Both the position numbers and the translations under genes were made by a program. This document shows, in pieces, positions 17,852-26,398 of a stretch of 64,000 nt of DNA (positions are counted from its first letter, which is position 1; every line of letters starts with the position of its first letter). The DNA comes from Haliscomenobacter sp033763495 (GTDB taxonomy: Bacteria; Bacteroidota; Bacteroidia; Chitinophagales; Saprospiraceae), in assembly GCF_033763495.1 (NCBI RefSeq), contig NZ_JANRKL010000204.1, positions 24,100-88,099 of the forward strand. The letters run 5' to 3'. The notes under the pieces were generated by a model. It saw only the letters and a list, made by a program, of their open reading frames with translations. It was not told where the DNA came from and searched no databases.

Positions 17852-19747
17852 ATGGAAAACCTAATTTGGCCTATTGTCGTCTTACCCTTATTGGGGTTTA
17901 TTGTACTGGGACTTGGGTCTAAAATTTTACCTAAAACCGCAGGAGGAGTATTGGCTTCACTCTTTGTGCTGATACCTTTCTTGTTATTGCTCAGCGATGC
18001 TGCTTCAGTTTTCGAACGAGGGTTGATTGAAAAAGCCTTGTTTACCTGGATCAGTTCCTCCACGCTGAATATCGAATTTGCCCATTACCTCGATCCTCTT
18101 TCCCTAATCATGATGCTGATCATTACCGGGATAGGTTCTTTGATCCACATCTATTCGATTGGGTATATGCACGACGACCCGAGGTCGAATATCTTTTTTT
18201 CCTATCTCAATCTGTTCATTTTCTTCATGTTGCTCCTGATCATCAGCAACAATTACCTGTTGTTGTTTGCAGGATGGGAAGGAGTAGGGCTTTGTTCTTA
18301 TCTTTTGATTGGGTTTTGGTTCAAAGTGGATGAGTACAATGAGGCAGCCAAGAAGGCATTTGTGATGAACCGAATTGGAGACCTCGGTTTTTTGATGGGT
18401 CTGTTTTTGATGTATTACCAATTTGGTTCACTCAACTACAACGTAGTCCTTAACCCTGAGAACCTAAGCCAAGTATCTACCGAAGTCATCACAGCCATTA
18501 CCTTACTGTTTATAGTAGGTGCTGCTGGAAAAAGTGCCCAGATTCCCTTGTACACCTGGTTGCCCGATGCCATGGCTGGTCCTACCCCTGTATCGGCTCT
18601 GATCCATGCTGCGACGATGGTTACTGCAGGGATTTACCTGACCATTCGTAGCCATGCCCTTTTTGACCTCGCTCCATTGAGCATGCAGGTGTTGACTGTG
18701 GTGGGATTGGTTACTTCTATTTTTGCGGCAACAATCGGCTTGAAACAAAATGACATCAAAAAGGTCCTCGCCTACTCTACCGTTTCACAGTTGGGTTTGA
18801 TGTTTTTTGCACTGGGATTGGGTGCCTATGTCGCTGCTTTTTTCCACTTACTTACCCACGCGTTTTTTAAAGCCTTGTTGTTTCTGGGCGCAGGTAGTGT
18901 CATTCATGGCTTGGGTGGCGAGCAGGACATCCGCAAAATGGGTGCTTTACGCAAAGTAATGCCCATTACCTTTCTGGTGTTTTTGGTCGGTACACTGGCC
19001 ATTTCCGGAATTCCACCCTTTTCCGGTTTTTTCTCCAAAGATCAAATCTTGCTGGCAGCCTATGAAAAAAGCCCCTTACTGTTTGCACTGGGAATCATAG
19101 CCTCTTTGCTGACGGTATTTTATATGTTCCGCATGTTTTTTTTGGTGTTTTATGGTAAAAGCCGGGTGGATCACGATGTGCTACACCATGCTCATGAATC
19201 ACCTTTAAGCATGACGATTCCCTTGGGTGCTTTAGCTTTGCTCTCCGTGTTTGGGGGCTTGCTCAACTGGCCAAGCCTGATGGGTGGCAATACCTGGTTG
19301 CAACACAATATGGCAGGGGTTTTAGGCATCGAGGAAGGTCATGAGCATCACCATGCTGTTTCGGCCAGCACCGAATGGATGTTGATGGGGATTGTGGTTG
19401 CGCTGGTATTGGCAGTCATCGCTTTTGCTTACTCCATATATATAGGTAAAAATACCGTACCAGTTGAAGATGAGGCAGAACAAGGTTTTGGACGGATGCT
19501 CAGTCGCAAATATTTTGTAGATGAACTGTACCATACCTTGTTTGTACAACCGATTCAAATGTTATCGGAGTTTTTTGGCCGGATTGTTGATCCCAAAATT
19601 TTTGACGGGATCATCAATGGTGTGGGCCAGTCCATCACGGGTGCAGGTGCTTTATTAAAATACATCCAACAAGGCGCGGTAGGTTTGTACCTCTTCGTCT
19701 TTGCCCTGGGCATTATCCTCTTGTTGGCATTACAAATCCTGTTTTAA
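17852..19747 (+). CDS. nuoL: NADH-quinone oxidoreductase subunit L
   Basis: NuoL is the distal antiporter-like proton channel of complex I, with the lateral helix at its C-terminus. The 631-residue product is highly hydrophobic and has the family signatures LFAGWEGVGLCSYLLIGFW near residue 138, TWLPDAMAGPTPVSALIHAAT near 233 and the FSGFFSKDQI loop near 390. Length is normal. nuoM follows after 11 bases. Confidence 0.97.
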   Translation: MENLIWPIVVLPLLGFIVLGLGSKILPKTAGGVLASLFVLIPFLLLLSDAASVFERGLIEKALFTWISSSTLNIEFAHYLDPLSLIMMLIITGIGSLIHIYSIGYMHDDPRSNIFFSYLNLFIFFMLLLIISNNYLLLFAGWEGVGLCSYLLIGFWFKVDEYNEAAKKAFVMNRIGDLGFLMGLFLMYYQFGSLNYNVVLNPENLSQVSTEVITAITLLFIVGAAGKSAQIPLYTWLPDAMAGPTPVSALIHAATMVTAGIYLTIRSHALFDLAPLSMQVLTVVGLVTSIFAATIGLKQNDIKKVLAYSTVSQLGLMFFALGLGAYVAAFFHLLTHAFFKALLFLGAGSVIHGLGGEQDIRKMGALRKVMPITFLVFLVGTLAISGIPPFSGFFSKDQILLAAYEKSPLLFALGIIASLLTVFYMFRMFFLVFYGKSRVDHDVLHHAHESPLSMTIPLGALALLSVFGGLLNWPSLMGGNTWLQHNMAGVLGIEEGHEHHHAVSASTEWMLMGIVVALVLAVIAFAYSIYIGKNTVPVEDEAEQGFGRMLSRKYFVDELYHTLFVQPIQMLSEFFGRIVDPKIFDGIINGVGQSITGAGALLKYIQQGAVGLYLFVFALGIILLLALQILF

Positions 19748-19758
19748 CGAAAACGCTC

Positions 19759-21195
19759 ATGCTGACTACACTTTTACTCTTTATACTCATTTTGGGAGGT
19801 TTTCTCCTCACGTTGATTCCGGGAACCAACAGCACACGGTGGCAGGCACTTTTTCTTTCGGTGCTCGCTGGTGCTCTGAGCGTTTACATGGCTGCGAATT
19901 TTGTGCCAACTGGAGGTGTTCAATTTGAGGCCCAAAGCAATTGGTTGCCCAGTTTGGGAATCACCTATCATGTTGGTGCTGATGGCATCAGTATGGTAAT
20001 GCTTTTGTTGACCAATTTGTTGTCACCCTTGATCTTCCTATCTACAATCAAACAAGATCTGGAGAATCGTGGGTTGTTTTACGGACTGATGCTGATGATG
20101 CAAGGCGCAATGACCGGAGTTTTTGTGGCTCAAGACTTGTTCCTGTATTATATTTTCTGGGAATTGGCCCTTATTCCGGCTTACTTCCTGGTTTTGTTGT
20201 GGGGTACTGGCCAACACCGCAAGACCTCAATCAAGTTTTTTATCTACACATTACTGGGTAGCCTGTTGATGCTGGTGGCCATTATCTTTTTAAGCCAACA
20301 ATGGAGCCCAGCTTCTTTTGATGTTTCCAAGGTATATGAAGTGGACCTTAGCCCGGAAGCAGCAAGTTTTGTCTTTTTGGCATTCATGTTGGCTTACGCT
20401 ATCAAAATTCCACTTTTCCCTTTCCATACCTGGCAACCAGATACCTATACTGAGGCACCCACTGCAGGAACAATGTTGCTTTCGGGGATTATGCTAAAGA
20501 TGGGTTTGTACAGCATTATTCGTTGGGTTTTACCAGTTGTGCCTGGTGCAGTACAAGCACATGGCCCCTGGGTGATTGCTTTGATTGTGATTGGTGCGGC
20601 TTATGCCAGTGTTATTGCCATCCAACAAAAAGACCTGAAACGTTTGTTTGCCTACTCATCCATTGCTCACGTAGGGCTGATTGCTGCGGGTATTTTGACC
20701 ATGAGTAGTGAGGGCTTGACGGGTTCTATCTTACAAATGTTTGCTCACGGTGTCAATGCAATCGGTTTATTTTATGTATGTGCCATTTTGATGGACCGTA
20801 CCCAGACCAATGATATTGCTTCACTGGGAGGGATTCGCAATCTTGCCCCCTGGTTTGCAACCACCTACTTTATTGTTTTGCTGGGTAGCGTGGCCTTACC
20901 TTTAACCAATGGTTTTCCAGGGGAATTTATGCTACTCTCTTCTTTGTTCAATCAAAACTGGGTTTGGAGTTTGGTCGCTGGCTCAGGGGTTATCCTCGGG
21001 GCAGTGTATATGTTTAAATCTTACCAAGGGGTGATGTTGGGGGAAACCAAAGTCAACACTTTTGCTGATTTGGACTTGTGGGAAAAACTGGTTTTGGTTC
21101 CCATTGTTATCGCGATCATTTTGATGGGTTTGTTGCCAGGTTTAATTACCCGGATTGCCCAACCCTCTATTGATCAATTGTTGCAATCACTTTGA
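19759..21195 (+). CDS. nuoM: NADH-quinone oxidoreductase subunit M
   Basis: NuoM is the middle antiporter-like proton-pumping subunit. The 478-residue product has about 14 predicted membrane helices, the conserved FYIFWELALIP-type segment (here YYIFWELALIPAYFLVLLWG near residue 131) with its key glutamate, and the FHTWQPDTYTEAPTAGT motif near 215. nuoN follows after 23 bases. Confidence 0.97.
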   Translation: MLTTLLLFILILGGFLLTLIPGTNSTRWQALFLSVLAGALSVYMAANFVPTGGVQFEAQSNWLPSLGITYHVGADGISMVMLLLTNLLSPLIFLSTIKQDLENRGLFYGLMLMMQGAMTGVFVAQDLFLYYIFWELALIPAYFLVLLWGTGQHRKTSIKFFIYTLLGSLLMLVAIIFLSQQWSPASFDVSKVYEVDLSPEAASFVFLAFMLAYAIKIPLFPFHTWQPDTYTEAPTAGTMLLSGIMLKMGLYSIIRWVLPVVPGAVQAHGPWVIALIVIGAAYASVIAIQQKDLKRLFAYSSIAHVGLIAAGILTMSSEGLTGSILQMFAHGVNAIGLFYVCAILMDRTQTNDIASLGGIRNLAPWFATTYFIVLLGSVALPLTNGFPGEFMLLSSLFNQNWVWSLVAGSGVILGAVYMFKSYQGVMLGETKVNTFADLDLWEKLVLVPIVIAIILMGLLPGLITRIAQPSIDQLLQSL

Positions 21196-21218
21196 AAACG
21201 ACCCATTAAACATAAGGT

Positions 21219-22598
21219 ATGTATCCGATCATTATACTTTCACTGGCGGGCATTTTGTCCATGTTCATTGGGGCATATAAATTAAAAAAACTGGCCCTGC
21301 CTGCCGTTTTGTTGGCTACATTGGCTGGTTTTGTTGCCAATTTTCTGCCGCAGAACTTGCAAGACGCACCTGCTTATTCAGGCATGTTAAAGTTTGACAG
21401 CTTCGCCGTCAATTTTTCCGCCGTCTTAATGGGCATTACTTTGGTCATTTTGATCCTGAGTCGCCGCTATTACCGTGACACTACTGAACACCTCGGGGAT
21501 ATTTATGCCTTGTTCCTGTTTTCAGTTGTAGGAGGTATGATTATGGTAGGCAGCTACAACCTGGTGATGTTCTTTGTTGGGTTGGAGATCCTGTCCATAC
21601 CTTTATATATATTGGCCACTAGCGAAAGAAACAATTTACTTTCCAATGAAGCTGGATTGAAGTATTTCTTGATGGGCTCCTTTATCACCGTATTCCTGCT
21701 GCTAGGGATGGTACTGATGTATGGGATGAGCGGTAGTTTTGATTTTGGTGCCATTAGCAACTATTTAAGTAGTGTACCACAAACTGCACCCCTGGTCAAG
21801 TTGGGTGTCATGCTCATTATGATTGCCTTCATTTTTAAAATTTCAGCAGCCCCTTTCCACTTTTGGGCACCGGATGTTTATCAAGGTTCTCCTGCAGTAA
21901 TCATGCTATTTATGTCTACAGTGGCAAAAACTGCTGCGTTTGGAGGTTTTCTACGTTTTTTAACCCAGGCAATTGCCCCTATCGAAGGCAACTTCACTCC
22001 ATTGCTGGCGGTATTGTCTGCATTGACGATGACCATAGGTAATTTGATGGCCCTAAACCAAAATAACCTGAAACGTTTGTTGGCCTTTTCCAGCATTGCC
22101 AATGCAGGTTATGTGATGCTGGCACTGGTTGGTCTGGGCGCCAACTCCGCCTCTACCGTACTGTATTATATGTTGGTTTATTCCATTGCCAACGTGATTG
22201 CCATTGCGGTGTACCTTACGGTTAAAGAAAGTTTGGGTTCCGGGGCTGTTGACGGGCTGAAAGGTTTGTATCAAACCAAACCACTCCTAACCTTTTGCCT
22301 CGTATTGGCGATGCTTTCACTCGCTGGAATCCCGCCCTTGGCCGGGTTCATCGGCAAATACGCTGTTTTTGTAGATGCGCTCCATAACGGTTACGCTTGG
22401 TTGGTAGTGCTGGCTGCATTAAATTCGGCCATTGGTATCTTTTACTATTTTAAGGTAATGCGCACTGCATTTCAGCGTGCCGAAGAAGGTCCAGTCACAG
22501 TACCATACGTACTGGGGTATTCAACCGTTTTAGTGATCTGTACCCTAGTTTTGTTGGTGTTGGGCATTTTCCCCAATGTCGTTTTAAACGGATGGTAA
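21219..22598 (+). CDS. nuoN: NADH-quinone oxidoreductase subunit N
   Basis: NuoN is the antiporter-like subunit closest to the peripheral arm. The 459-residue product shows the MFFVGLEILSIPLYILA segment near residue 114, APFHFWAPDVYQGSP near 209 and the lysine-bearing LNQNNLKRLLAFSSIANAGY stretch near 275. It is the last gene of the operon and is followed by an intrinsic terminator at 22674. Confidence 0.97.
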   Translation: MYPIIILSLAGILSMFIGAYKLKKLALPAVLLATLAGFVANFLPQNLQDAPAYSGMLKFDSFAVNFSAVLMGITLVILILSRRYYRDTTEHLGDIYALFLFSVVGGMIMVGSYNLVMFFVGLEILSIPLYILATSERNNLLSNEAGLKYFLMGSFITVFLLLGMVLMYGMSGSFDFGAISNYLSSVPQTAPLVKLGVMLIMIAFIFKISAAPFHFWAPDVYQGSPAVIMLFMSTVAKTAAFGGFLRFLTQAIAPIEGNFTPLLAVLSALTMTIGNLMALNQNNLKRLLAFSSIANAGYVMLALVGLGANSASTVLYYMLVYSIANVIAIAVYLTVKESLGSGAVDGLKGLYQTKPLLTFCLVLAMLSLAGIPPLAGFIGKYAVFVDALHNGYAWLVVLAALNSAIGIFYYFKVMRTAFQRAEEGPVTVPYVLGYSTVLVICTLVLLVLGIFPNVVLNGW

Positions 22599-22673
22599 GC
22601 CCCTGTTATGTTACCTGAATGTCGACCAAATAAAAAATCTTGTATTTTTTACAAATAATAAAATCTACTGTAT

Positions 22674-22706
22674 AAAGGGCAAAATGCGGGCATTTTGCCC
22701 TTTTCT
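22674..22706 (+). terminator. Intrinsic terminator of the nuo operon
   Basis: AAAGGGCAAAATG (22674-22686) and CATTTTGCCCTTT (22691-22703) form a perfect 13-bp stem with a four-base CGGG loop, and the right arm runs into TTTTC. This closes the fourteen-gene nuo transcript. Confidence 0.88.
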
Positions 22707-22952
22707 TATTGTATTTTCAACACTATCAAAACTTTACCCATCAAATTATAGCACTTGTTGTGTTTTCTTCCACGTTTAAACATCTTTATTATTGTCATAA
22801 GGTGTGCAAAGCCCTATTTTCCGGGAAATTTTATACTTGCAAAGAATTATCTTTTGTTTATCTTCACGGCTGTGAACACTTCCTTCCCACGTTTTCTATT
22901 GGTAAAACATTTGTTAACTAAAAAATAATTTTTTCTAAAATCCTGATTAGCC
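22707..22952 (+). promoter_or_regulatory. Leader region of the exbB-tonB cluster
   Basis: About 245 bases of AT-rich sequence separate the nuo terminator from exbB. TATACTTG at about 22832 matches seven of eight positions of the TAnnTTTG element, without a clear -33 partner. A 70-codon open frame here has no recognisable features. Promoter position is a guess. Confidence 0.25.
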
Positions 22953-23792
22953 ATGAGTAAATCGACAAAACCAGCTGCGAGTGCAGCCAAAAAAGCTGAG
23001 TCTGGACAATTCAGCCGCGTTTTCGCTTATCTTATTATTCCGATCCTGTTGGTCGTGGCCATTTTAATTTTCAACTATGTTCTGGGAGCTGCCGGTAACT
23101 TCGAGAACGGTGACCGTAATGGACACCCAAAACCAGGCAACTATCTTGGGATGATGTACAAAGGTGGTACCCTGGTACCCGTACTGATGGCCAACTTCCT
23201 TTTGGTAATTGCTGTGTTTATTGAGCGCTTTTTGACCATCACTGCTGCTAGTGGTAAAGGTTCGATTCCTTCTTTCGTAAAGAAAGTACAGTCTTTCCTT
23301 TCCAATGACAACGTAGCATCTGCAATCGCAGAGTGTGACAAGCAAAGAGGTTCTGTAGCCAATGTTGTTAAAGCTGGTTTGGGTAAATACCAGGAAATGG
23401 CAACTACAACCGAAGCTTTGGACCGCGACCAAAAAGTACTGGCTATCTCTAAGGAGATCGAGGAAGCAACTTCTCTGGAAATGCCAATGTTGGAAAGAAA
23501 CCTGGTTATCCTGGCAACCATCTCTTCGATCGCAACACTGTTGGGTCTGTTGGGTACGGTAATCGGTATGATCAAGGCCTTCTCCGCTTTGGCAACTGCT
23601 GGTGCTCCTGACGCCGTTGCACTGTCTTCAGGTATCTCTGAAGCCTTGATCAACACAGCCCTGGGTATCGGTACTTCAGCCTTTGCGATCATTTTCTACA
23701 ACTTCTTTACAACCCGTATCGACGGTATGACTTATGCCATCGATGAGGCCGGCTTCAGCATCGCTCAAACTTTTGCTGCTAAGCACAAGTAA
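22953..23792 (+). CDS. exbB: MotA/TolQ/ExbB proton channel family protein
   Basis: ExbB uses the proton-motive force to energise TonB and outer-membrane transport. The 279-residue product has an N-terminal helix (about 25-47), a second near 76-95 and the conserved pair at about 185-250, with the family motif LGLLGTVIGMIKAF and the Thr-bearing SSGISEALINTALGI segment. Bacteroidota ExbB proteins often have this extra N-terminal helix. It opens a cluster exbB-exbD-exbD-tonB, a typical arrangement in the phylum that serves SusC-type transporters such as the one at 36.9 kb. Confidence 0.94.
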   Translation: MSKSTKPAASAAKKAESGQFSRVFAYLIIPILLVVAILIFNYVLGAAGNFENGDRNGHPKPGNYLGMMYKGGTLVPVLMANFLLVIAVFIERFLTITAASGKGSIPSFVKKVQSFLSNDNVASAIAECDKQRGSVANVVKAGLGKYQEMATTTEALDRDQKVLAISKEIEEATSLEMPMLERNLVILATISSIATLLGLLGTVIGMIKAFSALATAGAPDAVALSSGISEALINTALGIGTSAFAIIFYNFFTTRIDGMTYAIDEAGFSIAQTFAAKHK

Positions 23793-23879
23793 TTTTTTTT
23801 AAAAAAAATTGCTCTGCCACACACCACTTTGTAGCTAGCCTGCATCTAGGTAAGTAGAGCATTTTTAAAAAGAAGTATT

Positions 23880-24542
23880 ATGGCCAAAATTAAAGTTGCT
23901 CGGAAAAGCACGGCAATTGACATGACGGCGATGTGCGATGTAGCGTTTCTTCTGTTGACCTTCTTCATTCTTACCACGAAGTTCCGTCCATCAGAAGTTG
24001 CCGAAATCAGCATCCCTGCTTCAACTGCTCAGATTCCGGTGCCAGACAATAACATTTTGCTGATTCAGGTAAACAAAGAGGGACAGGTTTACATGGGGGT
24101 TGATGATCAAAACACCCGTAACCGAGCCCTTCCCAAAATTCAGTCTGAGTTTGGGGTACAGTTTACCGAAGCACAAGCAAAAGTTTTCAGACTGCTGGAT
24201 GCCTTCGGGTTACCCATCAGTCAGCTTCCTGGCTTGCTCTCCATGGAAAGCAATGACAGGGCGAAAGCCAAGCAGGCGGGGCTCTCTTTGGAGGTGGTTC
24301 CACCAAACCAAAGTGAATTCATGCGGCTAGTGGAAATTTACCGCTTTGCCAATGAGGAACAACGAATTGAAGATGGACGTCCACCTGAAGATCGTATGAA
24401 AATTGCGATCAAAGCGGACAAAGAAGCTGATTATGAAATTGTAAACGAAGTAATCGCTCAGCTTCAATTCAAAAAGATCAACAAATTCAACTTGATTACT
24501 TCCTCTCGTGGCGCTGGTGATTCCGGTGAAGCAAAGGAATAA
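23880..24542 (+). CDS. exbD: ExbD/TolR family protein, long form
   Basis: ExbD forms the proton pathway with ExbB and contacts TonB in the periplasm. The 220-residue product has one N-terminal helix with the proton-carrying aspartate D20 (AMCDVAFLLLTFF), then a periplasmic domain. It is longer than a canonical ExbD (about 140 residues): an extra block at about residues 90-160 (including QAKVFRLLDAFGLP and LEVVPPNQSEF) interrupts the periplasmic domain, which resumes with MKIAIKADKEADYEIV. A second, shorter exbD follows after 44 bases. Confidence 0.92.
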   Translation: MAKIKVARKSTAIDMTAMCDVAFLLLTFFILTTKFRPSEVAEISIPASTAQIPVPDNNILLIQVNKEGQVYMGVDDQNTRNRALPKIQSEFGVQFTEAQAKVFRLLDAFGLPISQLPGLLSMESNDRAKAKQAGLSLEVVPPNQSEFMRLVEIYRFANEEQRIEDGRPPEDRMKIAIKADKEADYEIVNEVIAQLQFKKINKFNLITSSRGAGDSGEAKE

Positions 24543-24586
24543 ATCGAAGGTAACCTAATTTATAAGTCCATAAAAGCGCTACAGCC

Positions 24587-25171
24587 ATGGCAGAAATGAA
24601 CATCCCTGAAAAGGGTGGGAAAGGCGGAAAAAAGCGATCTAAAAAGCAGTCAACCCGTGTGGATTTGACTGCGATGGTTGACTTGGGGTTCCTTCTGATT
24701 ACTTTCTTCATGTTGGCTACAACTTTCAGCAAGCCTAAGGCAATGGAAGTAAACAAGCCTGCTAAGGAAGAAGACCAAAAGGTAGAAGAGAAGCCAATCA
24801 AGCAATCAAAAACCTACGCCATCGTTTTGGGCAAACGCGACATGGTATATTGCTATGTGGGTGCCGACGATGATCCGAGTGTAAAAGTGGACAGTGTTAC
24901 TTTTTCTCGTTCTGGATTGCGTTCGATGATTGTAGATCGTCAAAAAGCAGTACAAGAACAGTGGGGTAACAAGGACGAATTGTTCGTGATGATCAAACCA
25001 CTTCCTGAGTCGAAATACCGCAACATGGTAGACATTCTGGATGAAATGGCCATAACCGGTGTAAAACGTTACGCCATTATTGACGAATTCAATCCAATTG
25101 ACTCCCTGATTGCTGTTCAATCTGGAAACCGTTTGCGTCCCAAAAAAGGGTTTACATCCCTTGAAAAATAA
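24587..25171 (+). CDS. exbD: ExbD/TolR family protein
   Basis: This second ExbD (194 residues) has a lysine-rich cytoplasmic tail (GGKGGKKRSKKQS), one membrane helix with the essential aspartate D32 (AMVDLGFLLITFF), and a periplasmic domain ending in NMVDILDEMAITGVKRYAI, the usual C-terminal motif. The two ExbD copies differ in length and probably form a mixed ring inside ExbB. tonB follows after 27 bases. Confidence 0.93.
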   Translation: MAEMNIPEKGGKGGKKRSKKQSTRVDLTAMVDLGFLLITFFMLATTFSKPKAMEVNKPAKEEDQKVEEKPIKQSKTYAIVLGKRDMVYCYVGADDDPSVKVDSVTFSRSGLRSMIVDRQKAVQEQWGNKDELFVMIKPLPESKYRNMVDILDEMAITGVKRYAIIDEFNPIDSLIAVQSGNRLRPKKGFTSLEK

Positions 25172-25198
25172 GTAACTCATTCCTTAAATGATTCTTTC

Positions 25199-26056
25199 AT
25201 GAACCAAGACAATGCAACTGGATTTGTCGGTGATATCATGAAGGCGGATTTGGATGACCTGATCTTCCAATACCGGAACAGGAGTTATGGCGCGTATCAA
25301 TTGCGTAAGGCATACCATAGACGTATGACACGCGCAACCATACTGGCTATACTCTTCTTTGCTCTTGCAGCAACACTTCCGAGTATTATTTCGGCCATCA
25401 AAAGCAGTATTCCTGAAGACGAAACGTTAAACGTCGAGGTACAGCTTACGGAACCGCCATCACTCGATAAAAAGAGTGAGCCACCACCGCCACCACCACC
25501 ACCGCCGCCACCACCAGCTAGACCAACCATTGCCTTTACTATTCCGGTAGTAAAAAAGGATGAGGAAGTTGCGGAAGAAGTACCACCACCGATGGTAGAG
25601 GACCTCAAGGACAAAGAAATTGGGGTAAAAGACATCGAAGGTAGTAATGATGCTCCACTGGAAGGTACCAATGACTTGGATATTCCAGAAGCGGCACCTG
25701 AAGTGGTTAAGCAAGAAGAAAAAGCACCACCACCCACCCAAGAGGTGTTCAAAGTGGTAGAACAGATGCCTTCTTTCCCTGATGGCCAGGCCGCTTTGCT
25801 TCGTTATCTTGCCCAAAACATCGAATATCCAACCATTGCGAAGGAGAACGGTGTAGAAGGGATGGTAGTTGTGCAATTCGTAGTAGAACGGGATGGTTCT
25901 ATTGCTGGTGCTCAGGTAGTCAAAGGTATTGGAGCAGGTTGCGATGAGGAAGCCTTGCGCGTTGTGCGCGGCATGCCTAAATGGCAACCAGGTAAACAAC
26001 GCGGACAACCTGTTCGGGTTCAGTTTAACCTGCCAATCCGCTTCAAACTTGAGTAA
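25199..26056 (+). CDS. tonB: Energy transducer TonB
   Basis: TonB spans the periplasm and transmits energy from ExbB/ExbD to outer-membrane receptors. The 285-residue product has a cytoplasmic N-terminus of about 45 residues with the Bacteroidota motif YRNRSYGAYQLRK, one helix (about 46-67), an uninterrupted run of 12 prolines (95-106) followed by an acidic Pro-rich linker, and the TonB C-terminal domain at about 187-285 (VEGMVVVQFVVERDGS, MPKWQPGKQRGQPV). Length and order are normal. It ends before a repeat-rich spacer. Confidence 0.95.
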   Translation: MNQDNATGFVGDIMKADLDDLIFQYRNRSYGAYQLRKAYHRRMTRATILAILFFALAATLPSIISAIKSSIPEDETLNVEVQLTEPPSLDKKSEPPPPPPPPPPPPARPTIAFTIPVVKKDEEVAEEVPPPMVEDLKDKEIGVKDIEGSNDAPLEGTNDLDIPEAAPEVVKQEEKAPPPTQEVFKVVEQMPSFPDGQAALLRYLAQNIEYPTIAKENGVEGMVVVQFVVERDGSIAGAQVVKGIGAGCDEEALRVVRGMPKWQPGKQRGQPVRVQFNLPIRFKLE

Positions 26057-26063
26057 ATCAAGG

Positions 26064-26145
26064 TGTTGAAAAGTTAAAGGTTGAAGAGTTGAAGAGTTAA
26101 ACGACTCTTCAACTCTAACTTTTCAACTCTGAACTTTTCAACCCG
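26064..26145. repeat. Nested TTGAA-type inverted repeats after tonB
   Basis: AGAGTTGAAGAGT (26085-26097) pairs perfectly with ACTCTTCAACTCT (26104-26116). Outside it, GTTGAAAAGTT (from 26065) pairs with AACTTTTCAAC copies at 26118-26125 and 26132-26142. No T-run follows. It lies in the 98-base gap before a small membrane gene and resembles the nuoK-nuoL repeat, so it may modulate transcript levels. Confidence 0.6.
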
Positions 26146-26154
26146 ACAACAAAA

Positions 26155-26355
26155 ATGAACCTTCTTCGTATTGCGTTTTTGTCATTGTTTGGACTAGCCT
26201 ATATCCTCGCCGGCGTATTTGTCCTCAAAACAAAACCTATTAGTCCTTTTGCTGTGAACACCTTGCTCGGTGTAATCTTTGTGGCGTATGGTGTTTTCCG
26301 CATTGTAAGGCAGTTTTTTACATCCAAAGAATCTGAGGAAAAAGATGATGCTTGA
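26155..26355 (+). CDS. Small two-helix membrane protein
   Basis: This 66-residue protein has two predicted membrane helices (about 5-23 and 34-54) joined by a short loop with VLKTKPISPFA, and a charged C-terminus (KESEEKDD). I do not recognise a named family, but a small gene at this place between tonB and pstS-like genes is common in Bacteroidota. The lengths, clear start and position within a tight same-strand run support a real gene. It ends 43 bases before the preferred start of the next gene. Confidence 0.7.
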   Translation: MNLLRIAFLSLFGLAYILAGVFVLKTKPISPFAVNTLLGVIFVAYGVFRIVRQFFTSKESEEKDDA

Positions 26356-26398
26356 TCTTTCAGCTTATAATATCTCGATCATCGTGAAATCACTATCT

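Noticed and set aside
22709..22921. 70-codon frame upstream of exbB
   Set aside because: AT-rich, no recognisable motif or helix pattern, and it overlaps the likely promoter region.
25481..25520. CCA/CCG microsatellite
   Set aside because: It is the codon pattern of the TonB proline run, a normal feature of the protein.
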